DNA of 57,862 nucleotides from positions 1 to 57,862 of the forward strand of contig JAFVDW010000003.1 in assembly GCA_017478245.1 (NCBI GenBank). The letters run 5' to 3'. Positions 24,827-33,539 of this stretch are shown in pieces. Under the pieces are notes generated by a model. It saw nothing but the letters and a program-made list of their open reading frames with translations, did no database searches and was not told the origin of the DNA. Within the stretch, counting starts at the first letter, position 1. Every line of letters begins with the position of its first letter. The translations under genes and the position numbers were made by a program. The DNA comes from Lachnospiraceae bacterium. GTDB lineage: Bacteria; Bacillota; Clostridia; Lachnospirales; Lachnospiraceae.

Positions 24827-26290
24827 TTACTCCCAGTCCTCCACCACACGGAATTTGCCCAGATTAAATATAAGTTCTCCATTCTCATCATAATCAATCA
24901 GCACCGGCGCTTCCAGAATGGGCATATGCTCATACTGCACCGTAGCCCAGTCCTCTACCAAAAAGCCCACCATCACTCGATACCGGATCGTATCTCCCAG
25001 AATAAATTCACAATTATCTCCCAGGGCAATCCCCAGCAGTGCACCTCCTTCGTCAGTGTCCGGTATCCCTACTATCTCCGCCACCTCCTGACTGTCAGCC
25101 AAATCCAGCAAATGCAGGGTTTTTGATGCTTCGTCGTAAGTAAATCCAATTCGCTCCTCCAAAAGCGTCGTATAATCGCTATAGCCGAATGCCGCATCCG
25201 TCAAGGTTCCTGTGTCGTATTGCCTAAGCACATGCAGCTCCTCCGCACTCACGCCCGTCCCTGTGAAATTATACAATGACACCTGCAACTGTCTGTCATC
25301 CGCCTTCCAATAGACAGAAGGATAACGAAAACGCGACGTTGCATAATACCAGTCAAAATAGTTGACATCCTCCCCGATCTGTATCGCTACCCCTCTGAAG
25401 GAATACTCCTCGTCATTGTAGCCATACATTTTCATGGGCAGCCCCGGCAATTCGGCAATACAGAGTATATCCGTAAAATCCGACGCCACATCCTCCGTAA
25501 GGGTCAGCCTCCGCGCCTCAATCTCATTCCAGTCCATTTGCAGAAATCTGCCCAGAATATCCGGCTCATAATCCTGCGGCACCCACATACCGGATATTCC
25601 CGTCCCACTATCTCCCAAACGGGTCATGGTGATCAGAAACTGCTGCCCATCCTCGTGGAAAGTGATACGCAGATCAACCTTTCCGTCATAACGTTCCTCT
25701 GACAACCGCTCAATTTGAACTTTATTGGGATTATCTAACAGGTTCAGCAACGTCACCACCGCTGTCTCAGGCTCGAACAGTCCCAGATAATTGAGTTGAG
25801 AGCTGAGCAGTACCGTGAATTCCAGACTCTCTCCCAGACCATTCGCCATGTAATCCATTGGTGTTCCGCTAATATACTGATAACATGCGGCAAACTCACT
25901 TCCGGACGCTATGTGATCGAAGGTTCTAAGCTCCCAGTCCGACACCTGATATTGATCTCCTACCACATCCACGGTCAGCGTTTCTCTCCACACAATCACA
26001 CGCGGATCCGAGGTCACGGCATAATAAGTAATCTCTGCCTGATTCCCATGAATGTCATAAATCTCATAACCCGGAGCATTGACTTTGACCTCTTTGCTGT
26101 GCACGCGCACCAGACATGTATCATCTAAGGGCCAGGCAAAGGACTGCCTGCCCAAACCATATGCCCCCGGCTCACCGGTCAAAAGCTCCCTGTCTCGCAA
26201 CGCTTCCTCCACGGAAGCTTCCGCCAACGCCACGATTGCTTCAGCGTCTCTGTTGCAAAATGCCTCGCCCCACTCCCTTGCAACTCGCAA
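24827..26290 (-). pseudogene. Extracytoplasmic C-terminal half of the second M56 protein, cut off by an amber codon
   Basis: About 487 codons in exactly the same frame as the M56 gene upstream, separated from it only by TAG (26296-26294) and one further codon. The first helix (VLRVAREWGEAFCNRDAEAI) opens an NTF2/SnoaL-like region; the rest is beta-rich and acidic with no recognised family. There is no convincing ribosome binding site for a separate start (TTG at 26290). The simplest reading is a GAG-to-TAG change in a formerly single gene of about 843 codons, but a natural split or readthrough cannot be excluded. Confidence 0.6.
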
Positions 26291-26293
26291 TAC

Positions 26294-27352
26294 CTACTCT
26301 TCATCGTACACATCATCTGCCGGAGGCATCACAGATTTCTCATTGCCCTCTTCCTGGTCTACATTTGCCTTCTGCCCATCCGTTCTGTCCTTTGTTTGGG
26401 GATTGGTCATAAATCCCAACGCCACCACGATACAAAGCACAAGCGCCACCACCGTCACCCAGAAACGCGGTTTCTTGTAATCCAGCACCGACTTGATGCG
26501 TTCCTTCACACTCACCTCTCCAAAGGCAACCGGGCAGGCGCCAATGTAGCGTCTCGAAATGCTGCATTCCAACAAGGTCGTAGAATAAGCCTTCCTCTCC
26601 TGCGCGTCGTAATCCCGAATCACACATTCATCACAGGCAAGCTCAATATCCTTGCACAACAGATAATACGCTGCCCAGACCAATGGGTTAAACCAATGCA
26701 CACAAAGCACCAGAAACCCCAACGGCTTCCACAGGTGATCATGACGTTTCAGATGGGCTCTCTCATGTGCCAGTACATAATACATCTGCTGTCCTTCGAT
26801 GGTAGAGGGCAAAAAGATGCGCGGTGTGAACACCCCCAGAATAAAGGGAGAATCGATTCTGTCACAGAGCCATATATTTCCCCGCAGCCTTACACCCTCA
26901 CGAATCTTATGATATAAACGCAAATAGCTGAGCAGTGCATAGCTTCCAAGCCCTAGCACCCCCAATATCCATACCGCAGAAGCTATCCTTCGCCTTGCCT
27001 GCTGCCCGGAGATACTGTCTGTCTGATGCGGCACGACAGCTTCCCCCCTTTCATTCACTGCTGCAATCCGGGTGTTTACAGGGGGCTGACTGATGGTCTT
27101 AAATGCCGTATCCGATTCCTCATACTGTATTCCCCAATCAGTCACAGTCTCCACCGTCTCCGACTTCGGCACCAGGCTAAACGCGCTCTCAAAGGATAAG
27201 GGACAGATCAGCCTGATTCCTACCAACGCCCACAGAATACACCGTATATTTTTCGGCGCTCTTCTAAAGAGCAAACGTAAGACCATCACCGCAAGAATCA
27301 GCCAGCCGGCAGCATAACTCATTTTCAAAATCTGTAAAAAGATGTTCACCAT
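26294..27352 (-). CDS. BlaR1-like M56 membrane protease (pair 2), ends at an in-frame amber codon
   Basis: 352 residues from the ATG at 27352 (GGAGG, 7-nt spacer); an ATG two codons earlier overlaps the blaI stop. Membrane helices lie near 10-30, 40-55 and 125-145. The zinc motif HERAH is followed by the family motif CKDIELACDE, and another helix lies near 305-320 (VTVVALVLCIVVALGF). The partner BlaI gene ends 2 bp upstream. After the last helix only about 35 residues remain before TAG, so the presumed outside sensor domain is lost to the next segment of the frame. Confidence 0.85.
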   Translation of the reverse strand: MVNIFLQILKMSYAAGWLILAVMVLRLLFRRAPKNIRCILWALVGIRLICPLSFESAFSLVPKSETVETVTDWGIQYEESDTAFKTISQPPVNTRIAAVNERGEAVVPHQTDSISGQQARRRIASAVWILGVLGLGSYALLSYLRLYHKIREGVRLRGNIWLCDRIDSPFILGVFTPRIFLPSTIEGQQMYYVLAHERAHLKRHDHLWKPLGFLVLCVHWFNPLVWAAYYLLCKDIELACDECVIRDYDAQERKAYSTTLLECSISRRYIGACPVAFGEVSVKERIKSVLDYKKPRFWVTVVALVLCIVVALGFMTNPQTKDRTDGQKANVDQEEGNEKSVMPPADDVYDEE

Positions 27353-27354
27353 GC

Positions 27355-27717
27355 TCATTCCTCCCCATAGGAATCAATCATCTTCCGTATCTGCTCCACC
27401 TCATCCCCGGACAGCTCCTTCCGCGCTGTAAAGGCTGCCAGAAAAGCCGGCAGAGACCCACCAAAATGCTCCTCCACAAACTGCTCGCTCTGGGCAGAAT
27501 GAAACTCCTGCTTCGAAAGCAGGGACGTAACCGTACCATTGTCATTCTGAAACAAACCGCGCTCACTCAATCGCTTCAATACGGTATAGGTGGTCGTCCG
27601 TTTCCAACCAAGCTCCTTCTCACAAATCTTTACCAGCTCCCCGGTGGCAATGGGTTCCTTTTCCCAAATAATATCTGCAAATCTTGATTCAATCACACCC
27701 AATCTCATTTCCTGCAT
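27355..27717 (-). CDS. BlaI/MecI/CopY-family transcriptional repressor (pair 2)
   Basis: 120 residues, ATG with GAGG 7 nt upstream. Winged-helix half: VIESRFADIIWEKEPIATGEL and WKRTTTYTVLKRLSERG. The dimerisation half ends QIRKMIDSYGEE. Its promoter carries two dyads of a different design from pair 1 (see 27750-27801), so the two repressors probably do not cross-regulate. It heads the operon with the split M56 gene. Confidence 0.92.
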   Translation of the reverse strand: MQEMRLGVIESRFADIIWEKEPIATGELVKICEKELGWKRTTTYTVLKRLSERGLFQNDNGTVTSLLSKQEFHSAQSEQFVEEHFGGSLPAFLAAFTARKELSGDEVEQIRKMIDSYGEE

Positions 27718-27749
27718 ATCTCTTCCTCACTTTCATCTCTCCCGCAGTA

Positions 27750-27801
27750 GTCTACTATCTGTAGACACATATAGTCTACCACCTGTAGACACACTTGTCA
27801 A
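27750..27801 (-). promoter_or_regulatory. blaI (pair 2) promoter with two BlaI operators
   Basis: TTGACA (27801-27796) and TAGACT (27778-27773) are 17 bp apart on the minus strand. Two perfect dyads GTCTAC-N5-GTAGAC occur at 27774-27790 (covering the -10 and spacer) and 27750-27766 (downstream), 24 bp apart. Confidence 0.85.
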
Positions 27802-28149
27802 TATCCATTTCCTGACGCTGCGATGAAATATATTGCGTTGCCATGGCGGTTTTCGCCATTGCTCCATTCAGAAAGAAATAGAATATGGATTGGGACTTAC
27901 AAGATATATTGGAGAACTATAAAACATGAGTACTGCTGAACTTAGAAAAATATATAACAGGATGTTTTTTATTATCCCTTTTAAGCTGTGATAATAAATG
28001 GAACAGACGATTCCTAAAGGTTTATATTTGGAGATTAATCCTGGGCTACATCTCTTTTATATATTTCCACCTCACCTGTGGCACATTAATCCATAGGTGA
28101 GGTGGAAATACAGAATGTGAAACACACCGAACAATCAAATAGGTAATGA
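27802..28149. other. Intergenic region without a convincing gene
   Basis: A 348-bp AT-rich stretch between the blaI promoter and the end of a GNAT gene. The only clear structure is the long hairpin at 28062-28110. A 21-codon plus-strand frame (27926-27991) with a distant GGAG is not convincing. Confidence 0.6.
28062..28110 (-). terminator. Perfect 16-bp stem hairpin downstream of GNAT
   Basis: TATTTCCACCTCACCT and AGGTGAGGTGGAAATA pair exactly around a 17-nt loop, 40 bp after the GNAT stop. No T-run follows on the minus strand, so it may be a transcript-end stabiliser rather than a classical terminator. Confidence 0.55.
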
Positions 28150-28581
28150 TTACACTAAATTTTTTTCTGTCATCACGCACTCAAACAGACCGCCGCCTGA
28201 GCGGTTATTGTAATCCGGAGTGTAGCCTAGCTTTTCGTAAAATCCCAGGGCGGCTGTCCGGGAATTGATGTATATCTTGCGGACACCATTTTCCTGCATC
28301 CATTCTTCTGCCTCACGGATTGCGACTGCACCATATCCTTTGCCGCGGTATTCTCCTACAGTGGCTACACGCTCTATTTTGCCGACGCCATCCTCCAAAT
28401 AATGCAATCTGCATGTGGACACCGGATAATTTCCATCCAACACCAGAATATAGAGGCTCTCCGGCGTATCGTCTGCAAACTCTCCGTCAAGACTCACACC
28501 GAATTCCTTAATCATCGCATGTGCCCGCACAAAATGCACTCCGGCTCTCTGCCACTCTTCTGTTACACGAATCACTTCCAT
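28150..28581 (-). CDS. GNAT-family N-acetyltransferase
   Basis: 143 residues, ATG with GGGAGG upstream. Motif A is GEYRGKGYGAVAIREAEEWM, and the family ending INSRTAALGFYEKLGYTP is present. The protein resembles ElaA/YjcF-like acetyltransferases. It starts 20 bp after the hydroquinone reductase gene, so both are probably one transcript from the promoter at 29708-29736. The substrate is unknown. Confidence 0.88.
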   Translation of the reverse strand: MEVIRVTEEWQRAGVHFVRAHAMIKEFGVSLDGEFADDTPESLYILVLDGNYPVSTCRLHYLEDGVGKIERVATVGEYRGKGYGAVAIREAEEWMQENGVRKIYINSRTAALGFYEKLGYTPDYNNRSGGGLFECVMTEKNLV

Positions 28582-28601
28582 CTTTTTCTTCCTCCCTGTT
28601 C

Positions 28602-29624
28602 TTATCTATAGAGCTCCTTTAGCGGTCCAAATTTCTCCGTCCTGTTATTGGGCTCCTCCCACACGCTCACATCCGGTCCCAAGGGCAGAATCTGGTAAGG
28701 ATTCTCTGTGCGGTCTCCCAGAATGTAGCCCTTCTTGATGGACTCAAAATCTGTTGACTCCTTAAATGCCGGTATGGAATAAAGCTCCTTTGCATAGTTC
28801 CAAAGATTTTCATAATCCCGGATGCGTTTCTTGTTCAGATGGAATACAAAATAATAAGCCACATCAAATCTTGCCAGTGTCACATACAATCTGATATCCG
28901 AATCCGTCAGTCTGTCTCCAAACAGGAAACGATTCTTTGCAAGGCGCTCCTCCAACCAGTCCAGACGATTGAATACCAGATGATAATTCTTCTCATACTC
29001 CTCCTGACTTCTGGCAAAGCCTGCCTTATAGACGCCGTTGTTAATTTCATGAAACAGAATGTCATTGAGTTCATCAATCTCCCCGCGCAACGCCTCAGGA
29101 TACAGATCCGGCGCACCCTCTTTGTGAAAGGGCTTCCAGACCGTCTCCCAGTAATTGGTAAGCTTGTGATAATCATTATTCACCACAATATTCTTTTTTA
29201 CATCCACCACCGTGGGAACCGTTGCTCTGCCACTGTATTCCGGATCGGTCTGTGCATAAATTTCAGGAAGAAAGCGAATCTTCAGAACCGGGTCCACACC
29301 ACCCTCATCCAGTGAGAACTCCCAGCCGTTCTCCGTGCGCACAGGAGCTACTTTACCAACACTGATCACATCCTCCATACCTAATAATTTCAATGCGATG
29401 ACCTGTCTGGTAGCCCAGGGACAGATAGAAGCCCAGATCAGACGATACCTCCCTGCCTCCACAGGCAGCTCTCCCTCACCGTCCCCAAAGGGTGTATCAA
29501 AGCGATTCTTCTGTCTGACAAATGCTCCGTTCTGTCCCAACTCATGCTCGCTTTCGGAGGTCGCTACCTTCCCAAAGCTCTGCTTATTCGTTTCATGATC
29601 CGTTCCTTCTTTGTATTCAGCCAT
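28602..29624 (-). CDS. Glutathionyl-hydroquinone reductase (Xi-class GST, YqjG/ECM4-like)
   Basis: 340 residues, ATG with AAGGAG 7 nt upstream. The catalytic motif ICPWATR has C68, the Cys that removes glutathione from glutathionyl-hydroquinones. The thioredoxin-like N-terminal and helical C-terminal GST domains follow (GDRLTDSDIRLYVTLARFD). Members are common in Proteobacteria, fungi and some Firmicutes. Many Clostridia do not make glutathione, so the true thiol substrate here is uncertain. Transcribed with the GNAT gene. Confidence 0.9.
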   Translation of the reverse strand: MAEYKEGTDHETNKQSFGKVATSESEHELGQNGAFVRQKNRFDTPFGDGEGELPVEAGRYRLIWASICPWATRQVIALKLLGMEDVISVGKVAPVRTENGWEFSLDEGGVDPVLKIRFLPEIYAQTDPEYSGRATVPTVVDVKKNIVVNNDYHKLTNYWETVWKPFHKEGAPDLYPEALRGEIDELNDILFHEINNGVYKAGFARSQEEYEKNYHLVFNRLDWLEERLAKNRFLFGDRLTDSDIRLYVTLARFDVAYYFVFHLNKKRIRDYENLWNYAKELYSIPAFKESTDFESIKKGYILGDRTENPYQILPLGPDVSVWEEPNNRTEKFGPLKELYR

Positions 29625-29707
29625 TTTTTCTCTCCTTTTCCTACTGCTTGGTTTCTGGCGAGTTTATTTTATATTTTTCCCATGTGTTTAGTATGAATTA
29701 TATATAA

Positions 29708-29752
29708 ATAATAAACCCGAACATTCCGTTTGTCAACTTTTTTCGGGTTTAT
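29708..29752 (-). promoter_or_regulatory. Promoter inside an inverted repeat, upstream of the hydroquinone reductase
   Basis: TTGACA (29736-29731) and TATTAT (29713-29708) are 17 bp apart on the minus strand. An 11-bp inverted repeat, ATAAACCCGAA (29711-29721) and TTCGGGTTTAT (29742-29752), flanks the -35. It can serve as terminator of the preceding gene, as an operator, or both. Confidence 0.7.
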
Positions 29753-29760
29753 ATTTTCGT

Positions 29761-30261
29761 CTACTTGAATCCGGTGATTTGCTGATGCTTATGCTTTATC
29801 TCTATCCGTATACTATTGAAATTGGGATAATCTAATTCCTTGCGCAGGGGCTCATCCTTCCATAAATAAAACGTCCCCAACACAATGTCCAATAATAACA
29901 GTATCACAAAGCCACTGTTCCAGAATACCATACCGACTGAAGTTATCATGTGTAAAATCAGAAACAGATTGTTTCTCATGATTCCCCATACCAATAAACT
30001 GACCACTGCCATTCCCAGGATAATAAAATAAATGGGATGCCGATTTGACAAGGCATTGGATATCACGAGAATCCCCAAGCCCACCACAACACTTCCCAGC
30101 AGATATCCCTTTTTTATCTCCTGCAGCTCAATCATCCTTGCCCGGTTGCTGCTCATACGCCGGTTGTAGGCATCAGCCTCCTGTAGCATTTCTTTGTTAT
30201 CCACGGGAATTGTAATCACTCCCTGTTGTATGATTGATTGCGTGATATATTTTTCCTGCAT
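29761..30261 (-). CDS. Hypothetical membrane protein, last gene of the YesMN operon
   Basis: 166 residues, ATG with AAGGAG upstream. About 55 soluble residues precede four hydrophobic segments (about 50-70, 75-92, 95-115, 115-132) and a basic soluble tail. Not recognised. It starts 18 bp after the solute-binding-protein gene and shares its transcript, so it may belong to the same sensing system. Confidence 0.7.
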   Translation of the reverse strand: MQEKYITQSIIQQGVITIPVDNKEMLQEADAYNRRMSSNRARMIELQEIKKGYLLGSVVVGLGILVISNALSNRHPIYFIILGMAVVSLLVWGIMRNNLFLILHMITSVGMVFWNSGFVILLLLDIVLGTFYLWKDEPLRKELDYPNFNSIRIEIKHKHQQITGFK

Positions 30262-30279
30262 TCTCCCTCTCCTTGGCTC

Positions 30280-31746
30280 TTAGGAATTCTGTTGCTTCAT
30301 GAACTCCACAATCTGTCTTTGTATCTCCAGCTTCACTGTTTCATTTCCCGCCGCTTCTAACTGCCTATTCAGCTCCTCCACTCCAGATTCATAATCAATA
30401 TAGCCCAGCTTCAGCGGATCATAATAATTCTCCATCACCTCTCGGATTGCAGCATACTCTGTCTGTATGGGACCCAGATCAAGAGAAAAATTCACCAACG
30501 GTGTATCTACGGATTGTACCTCAAACTGTGCACTCATATCCAGAGCGTCCTCCGGCAGAATGCTGTCCCAACATTTGTAGCGCTTGTCCCGAAATCCCCA
30601 TGTTCCCGGCTCATTTCCATAATCTTTGTTGAGAAATTTAATCTGACGTCCATTGGTGGTATAATGATACCCTTCAATGCCATAGGTCAGAAGCATGTAG
30701 TACGCTTCATCATTGCGTAATTTTTCCAACAGCATCATTGCCCGCTCCTTATTGGCAGATAACGCCGGTATAGCCATAGCATCCTGTAGTGCTGTCTGAC
30801 GCACCACCGGACTGGTAAGATTATAATAGCGCAGATCCTTATCCAGATTCAAGCCATACTCTCCTAAGTACGCATCATAATTGTGAATACGGGAGGCTGC
30901 CAAGCCGGAATCCAGCATCGTCTCGTCCTTGCTTGCCAACACATGATCGCTCCAATATCCTTTCTGATACCAGTCCTTTGCCTGGGATAAATATTGCTCT
31001 ATGCCGGGACATTCCGACTGGAAATACACCCGGAACTGCTCGTCATTGAGCTGTACCCAGTAAGGGCTTCTGCTAGAGCCTGTTACCGGATAATAGCCCT
31101 CCGACATCACATACAGAGTGAAAAAATCCATATTCATGGAACACATACCGGTAGGATCCATACCCTCTTCCCCTGCAATCACGTCACAGAATGAAAGATA
31201 ATCCTCAAAGCTTTCTATGGGCGGTATGTGATACTTGTCCATCAAATCTCCTCTGGCAATCACACCCAGCAGATTGTAATTGGTGTAATTTGCCGGAAGC
31301 GCATAGAGGTGACCGTTGACCGTAACCTGATTTCTCTCAGCTAAGGTCAACATCTCATTAGACTCAGGTGCGTATTTTGCCACCAATTCATCTAAAGGGG
31401 CAAAAGCACCTCGCTCTGCATTTTCATAAAAATCCAGCCAGTTTGCCGCATAGATAAGATCAATCTTTTCATCGGTAGAGAGCAGGATAGGATAACGGGA
31501 GGCAAATTCTCCCCAACCAATCCACTCAATTTCTACTGTACAGTTGAGCTCCCGTCGGGTGAGCTCATTGAGTTTTTCCAACACCATATCCATATCCGTA
31601 GGCTCCGCACCGATAAAGCAAATGGTAAGCTTTGCATCCTCCAACAGCTCCTCCGGGCTTTCTGCTCCTCCACGATACTTCCATACTGTCATACTCACAA
31701 TTCCCACAAGCAAAACACAGCCTATTAGCCCCAACCATTTCTTCAT
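30280..31746 (-). CDS. Extracellular solute-binding protein, membrane-anchored
   Basis: 488 residues of the family-1 sugar-binding type seen with YesMN/Lpl systems. The N-terminus (KKWLGLIGCVLLVGIVSMTVW) is a membrane anchor; the only Cys, C10, is too early for a lipobox, so it is not an obvious lipoprotein. The C-terminal part resembles the DUF3502 region of LplA-like proteins. No permease or ATPase gene is nearby. The ATG overlaps the kinase stop, so the protein is translationally coupled to the YesM kinase and is probably its ligand co-sensor. Confidence 0.85.
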   Translation of the reverse strand: MKKWLGLIGCVLLVGIVSMTVWKYRGGAESPEELLEDAKLTICFIGAEPTDMDMVLEKLNELTRRELNCTVEIEWIGWGEFASRYPILLSTDEKIDLIYAANWLDFYENAERGAFAPLDELVAKYAPESNEMLTLAERNQVTVNGHLYALPANYTNYNLLGVIARGDLMDKYHIPPIESFEDYLSFCDVIAGEEGMDPTGMCSMNMDFFTLYVMSEGYYPVTGSSRSPYWVQLNDEQFRVYFQSECPGIEQYLSQAKDWYQKGYWSDHVLASKDETMLDSGLAASRIHNYDAYLGEYGLNLDKDLRYYNLTSPVVRQTALQDAMAIPALSANKERAMMLLEKLRNDEAYYMLLTYGIEGYHYTTNGRQIKFLNKDYGNEPGTWGFRDKRYKCWDSILPEDALDMSAQFEVQSVDTPLVNFSLDLGPIQTEYAAIREVMENYYDPLKLGYIDYESGVEELNRQLEAAGNETVKLEIQRQIVEFMKQQNS

Positions 31747-33539
31747 AGCAGCTTACCACCTTCTTTCGGAAATTTCAATCTGACTGTCACGCCTCCCCAC
31801 GGATTATCCATATACTGCAATCCATATTGCTCCCCATATACCAACCGAAACCGTTCATGAATATTGCGCACGCCATACCCGCTTCCCTTTTCTTCATCCA
31901 GTATAGTGCTTTTTTGTTCCTCGCTCATACCACATCCGTTATCAGATACTTCCAAAATCAGGTCTTCTCCCTCATCATAGCCCTTGATGCAGATAGAAAG
32001 CACTTCTGTCTCTGCCTTTCCTGCCATACCATGCACGAAAGAATTCTCCACCAACGGCTGCAGTACAATATGCAGCACCTCATAATCCAGCAGCTCCTCC
32101 GGAACCTCCTCCGTAAGCTGCAACCTGTCATCATATCGGAAATTCTGAATCATGATATAATACCGCACATGCGCAAGCTCCTCCCTGATATGGGAAAACT
32201 CCTTTCCCTTGTTCAAGCTTAATTTATAAAATTTTGCCAGGGCTCTGGAAATCTTCGTAATCCGGTCTGCCCCGCAATCCAACGCCTCCCAGTTGATGAG
32301 ATCCAGCGTATTGTATAAGAAATGAGGATTAATCTGTGCCTGCAATGCCCTCAATTCAGCATGTTTTACCGTCTTTCCGTTCTCATACTCCCTATTCATC
32401 AACTCCTCCAGACGATTGGACATAGATTGAAAGCTCTGATAAAGCTGACCGATTTCGTCATCATATCCCTTCTGCTCTTCCTCCTCCAAATGGGGAATTC
32501 CCTCCTTTACGGACTCCATCTTGGCTGCCAGACGGGTAATACGGGAAGTAATCGTATGAGACACAAAGGCAGAAGCCAGAATCACAACTCCAATCAATGC
32601 AAGCGTCACTAAAAACAACGCTGTCAGCAGACTGTCTCTATTCTGAAAAATCTCTTCCCTGGGCATGACAGCGACTAACCTCCAATCAGTCTGTGGAATC
32701 TGTACTCCTCGTATATAGTATGCCCCATTCCCAATTTTCACCAACGACCACTCACCCGGAAGCTTTTCTGCTTGCAGATAGGCATGAAAGCCTTGCTGTA
32801 TGTCCTGATAAAGCTCCTCATTGGAGCAGGCGAACAACTCCCCCTCTTCATTCTCAATCCACACACTACCCGATATGGTGATATTAGATTTCTCAATCAT
32901 TTCGTGAATATCCGCACTCCGAACACTGATACGCGCCACAGCTACAGGATTTTCCAGACGATTTAGATCGCGAATGGTCTGCAAATAGGAAATGACCTCC
33001 ACCGACTTATAGGTGTCTGCGCTATAGAGCTCCTGGGGCGGCAGCCAGATGCCTGACTCCTTCCCCTCCATCAGCAGGGCGTACTCCCTGCTCTCCCGAA
33101 ACGCATCCAGATTACGAAACAAAACCTCTTGATTGGAATACATCAGATAATCCGGCAGGTAAAGGGAAATCTGATAAATATCCACGGAATTACATATGGA
33201 ATAAATATAGTTTTCCAACGTCATCATGTCTTCCCGCTGTTGAATGATATCCCCCTCCACCTGACTTTGCTCCTTGGTGAGAATCCCCTGCACACTCTCA
33301 TTGACCCGCAGCACATTGGACACATAGATGACTGAATGAATACGATAATTCAAAAACTCCTGCACCTGTTCGAAGGACTGGCTTGCCGAATACAGCAACT
33401 GTTCCTTATAAATTCTCGTCATATGCAGATACATCAGTAAGTACACCGCCACCACCGCAATACTGAGAATCAACACATAAGAGATTAACATTTTAGTCCT
33501 TATTTTGGAATTCAAAAATTTCTCCCCAAGCTTCCTCAT
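31743..33539 (-). CDS. YesM-type sensor histidine kinase
   Basis: 598 residues. Two membrane helices (about 17-37 and 290-312) bracket an extracytoplasmic Cache-like domain of about 250 residues. A HAMP domain and the His_kinase domain follow with phosphoacceptor motif INPHFLYNTLDLINW. The ATPase domain ends with DNGCGMSEEQ and GYGVRNIHERF. It overlaps both neighbours by 4 bp. It should phosphorylate the YesN-like regulator encoded just upstream. Confidence 0.93.
   Translation of the reverse strand: MRKLGEKFLNSKIRTKMLISYVLILSIAVVAVYLLMYLHMTRIYKEQLLYSASQSFEQVQEFLNYRIHSVIYVSNVLRVNESVQGILTKEQSQVEGDIIQQREDMMTLENYIYSICNSVDIYQISLYLPDYLMYSNQEVLFRNLDAFRESREYALLMEGKESGIWLPPQELYSADTYKSVEVISYLQTIRDLNRLENPVAVARISVRSADIHEMIEKSNITISGSVWIENEEGELFACSNEELYQDIQQGFHAYLQAEKLPGEWSLVKIGNGAYYIRGVQIPQTDWRLVAVMPREEIFQNRDSLLTALFLVTLALIGVVILASAFVSHTITSRITRLAAKMESVKEGIPHLEEEEQKGYDDEIGQLYQSFQSMSNRLEELMNREYENGKTVKHAELRALQAQINPHFLYNTLDLINWEALDCGADRITKISRALAKFYKLSLNKGKEFSHIREELAHVRYYIMIQNFRYDDRLQLTEEVPEELLDYEVLHIVLQPLVENSFVHGMAGKAETEVLSICIKGYDEGEDLILEVSDNGCGMSEEQKSTILDEEKGSGYGVRNIHERFRLVYGEQYGLQYMDNPWGGVTVRLKFPKEGGKLL

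Noticed and set aside
24827-26290. Second half of the M56 frame as an independent gene
   Set aside because: Same frame as the upstream gene, no Shine-Dalgarno sequence and a TTG start. A split gene explains it better, although a two-gene layout is not excluded.
27926-27991. 21-codon plus-strand ORF in the gap after blaI pair 2
   Set aside because: GGAG is 11 nt from the ATG, the peptide matches nothing I know, and no promoter or terminator frames it.
30280-31746. Lipoprotein signal in the solute-binding protein
   Set aside because: The only Cys is at residue 10, too close to the N-terminus for a lipobox; the segment is a plain membrane anchor.
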